Below, piece after piece: positions 5,936 to 6,153 of a DNA stretch of 6,153 bases (positions within the stretch are counted from its first letter, which is position 1; each line of letters begins with the position of its first letter). The DNA is taken from contig CAMLRB010000209.1 of the NCBI GenBank assembly GCA_946482295.1, positions 1 through 6,153 on the forward strand, in the 5' to 3' direction. The stretch is from an uncultured Bacteriovorax sp. Its GTDB lineage: Bacteria; Bdellovibrionota; Bacteriovoracia; Bacteriovoracales; Bacteriovoracaceae. Position numbers and translations under genes: made by a program. Under the pieces are notes generated by a model. The model saw only the letters and a list, made by a program, of their open reading frames with translations. It searched no databases and was not told the origin of the DNA.

Positions 5936-5960
5936 TTCTGTTGTCATAGAAAATAACTAA
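5904..5960. repeat. Inverted repeat spanning the convergent gene ends (possible weak bidirectional terminator)
   Basis: TTAGTTATT (5904-5912) and AATAACTAA (5952-5960) are a perfect 9-bp inverted pair 39 nt apart. Inside, AGTTAT (5906-5911) can instead pair with ATAACT (5924-5929), which runs into five T (5929-5933), a weak plus-strand terminator shape. All the pairing is AT-rich, so stability is doubtful. The placement at the ends of two convergent genes is suggestive. Confidence 0.35.
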
Positions 5961-6153
5961 ACAAACGCACATGCAAGTTAAACCGATGGCCAATCCCATC
6001 CATAACCCGCGCGCCTCTAATCCTTTTTTGTAAGCAAAATAACATCCACTAGGAAGTCCAATAATCCAATAAGAGACAAAACCTAAAATCATAGGAATTT
6101 TCGTTTCATTTAATCCACGCATAACGCCTGCGAGGACAACTTGAATCCCATCT
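5904..6153 (-). CDS. MATE-family efflux transporter, C-terminal part (5' end outside window)
   Basis: A minus-strand frame enters from the right edge (first full codon at 6152-6150) and stops at TAA 5906-5904, giving the last 82 residues. It starts DGIQVVLAGVMRGLNETKIP, matching the conserved loop before the penultimate pair of helices in MATE transporters (typical QGVLRGxGxTxxP). Two membrane segments follow: one around MILGFVSYWIIGLPSGCYFAY (with the family's YWxIGLP) and one around GLWMGLAIGLTCMCVCLVIF after the GLxxxGLW motif. A short basic tail ends the protein. MATE proteins export drugs or metabolites across the inner membrane in exchange for Na+ or H+; the substrate cannot be told from this fragment. 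The internal ATG at 6122 is not the start. The gene is convergent with, and overlaps by 32 bp, the pseudouridine synthase gene. Confidence 0.88.
   Translation of the reverse strand, partial: DGIQVVLAGVMRGLNETKIPMILGFVSYWIIGLPSGCYFAYKKGLEARGLWMGLAIGLTCMCVCLVIFYDNRIKKLSRLMNN

Overview
The window looks like a chromosomal segment of a Gram-negative bacterium with an AT-leaning genome and many exported proteins. Three of the six genes encode predicted lipoproteins with no Asp after the lipid-bearing Cys, and a fourth encodes a secreted subtilase. The gene style (long Lys/Ser-rich exported proteins, lipoprotein pairs, a subtilisin-like protease) would suit a Bdellovibrionota/Bacteriovorax-like bacterium. 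That placement is an inference from style only, because the window holds no rRNA or other taxonomic marker.

Layout. From 2305 down to base 1 the minus strand carries two lipoprotein genes that overlap by 11 bp. The first, 329 aa, has an H-then-C arrangement like circularly permuted NlpC/P60 (DUF4105-type) papain-fold enzymes. The second runs off the left edge (442 residues visible) and has GxExE, E-[VI]-[VI]-x-x-P and E-x-R elements resembling glutamine-synthetase-fold COOH-NH2 ligases (amidoligases). Both mature proteins start with a related segment (PAN....SC....T.FF.PK). A 150-bp divergent spacer (2306-2455) follows. It contains a 10-codon reading frame with a good ribosome binding site that ends 2 nt before the first lipoprotein start.

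The plus strand then carries a PQQ-dependent aldose-sugar-dehydrogenase-type lipoprotein (2456-3643), an 88-nt gap with a 24-codon frame, and a complete secreted S8 serine protease with an I9 propeptide (3732-5018). A strong intrinsic terminator (5053-5080) ends this unit. A RluA-type pseudouridine synthase (5099-5935) follows. It overlaps by 32 bp, tail to tail, the C-terminal end of a MATE efflux transporter gene that enters from the right edge on the minus strand.

How the genes fit together. Four of the products act in the envelope or outside the cell (putative peptide/peptidoglycan enzymes, sugar oxidation, protein degradation). The pseudouridine synthase is cytoplasmic RNA modification and the transporter is in the inner membrane, and neither is obviously linked to the rest. 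The best candidate for something undescribed is the coupled lipoprotein pair: an amidoligase-like protein next to a permuted NlpC/P60-like peptidase, both apparently exported and sharing an N-terminal module. No RNA genes, CRISPR arrays, insertion sequences or attachment sites were seen, and there is no gene-free stretch longer than about 150 bp.
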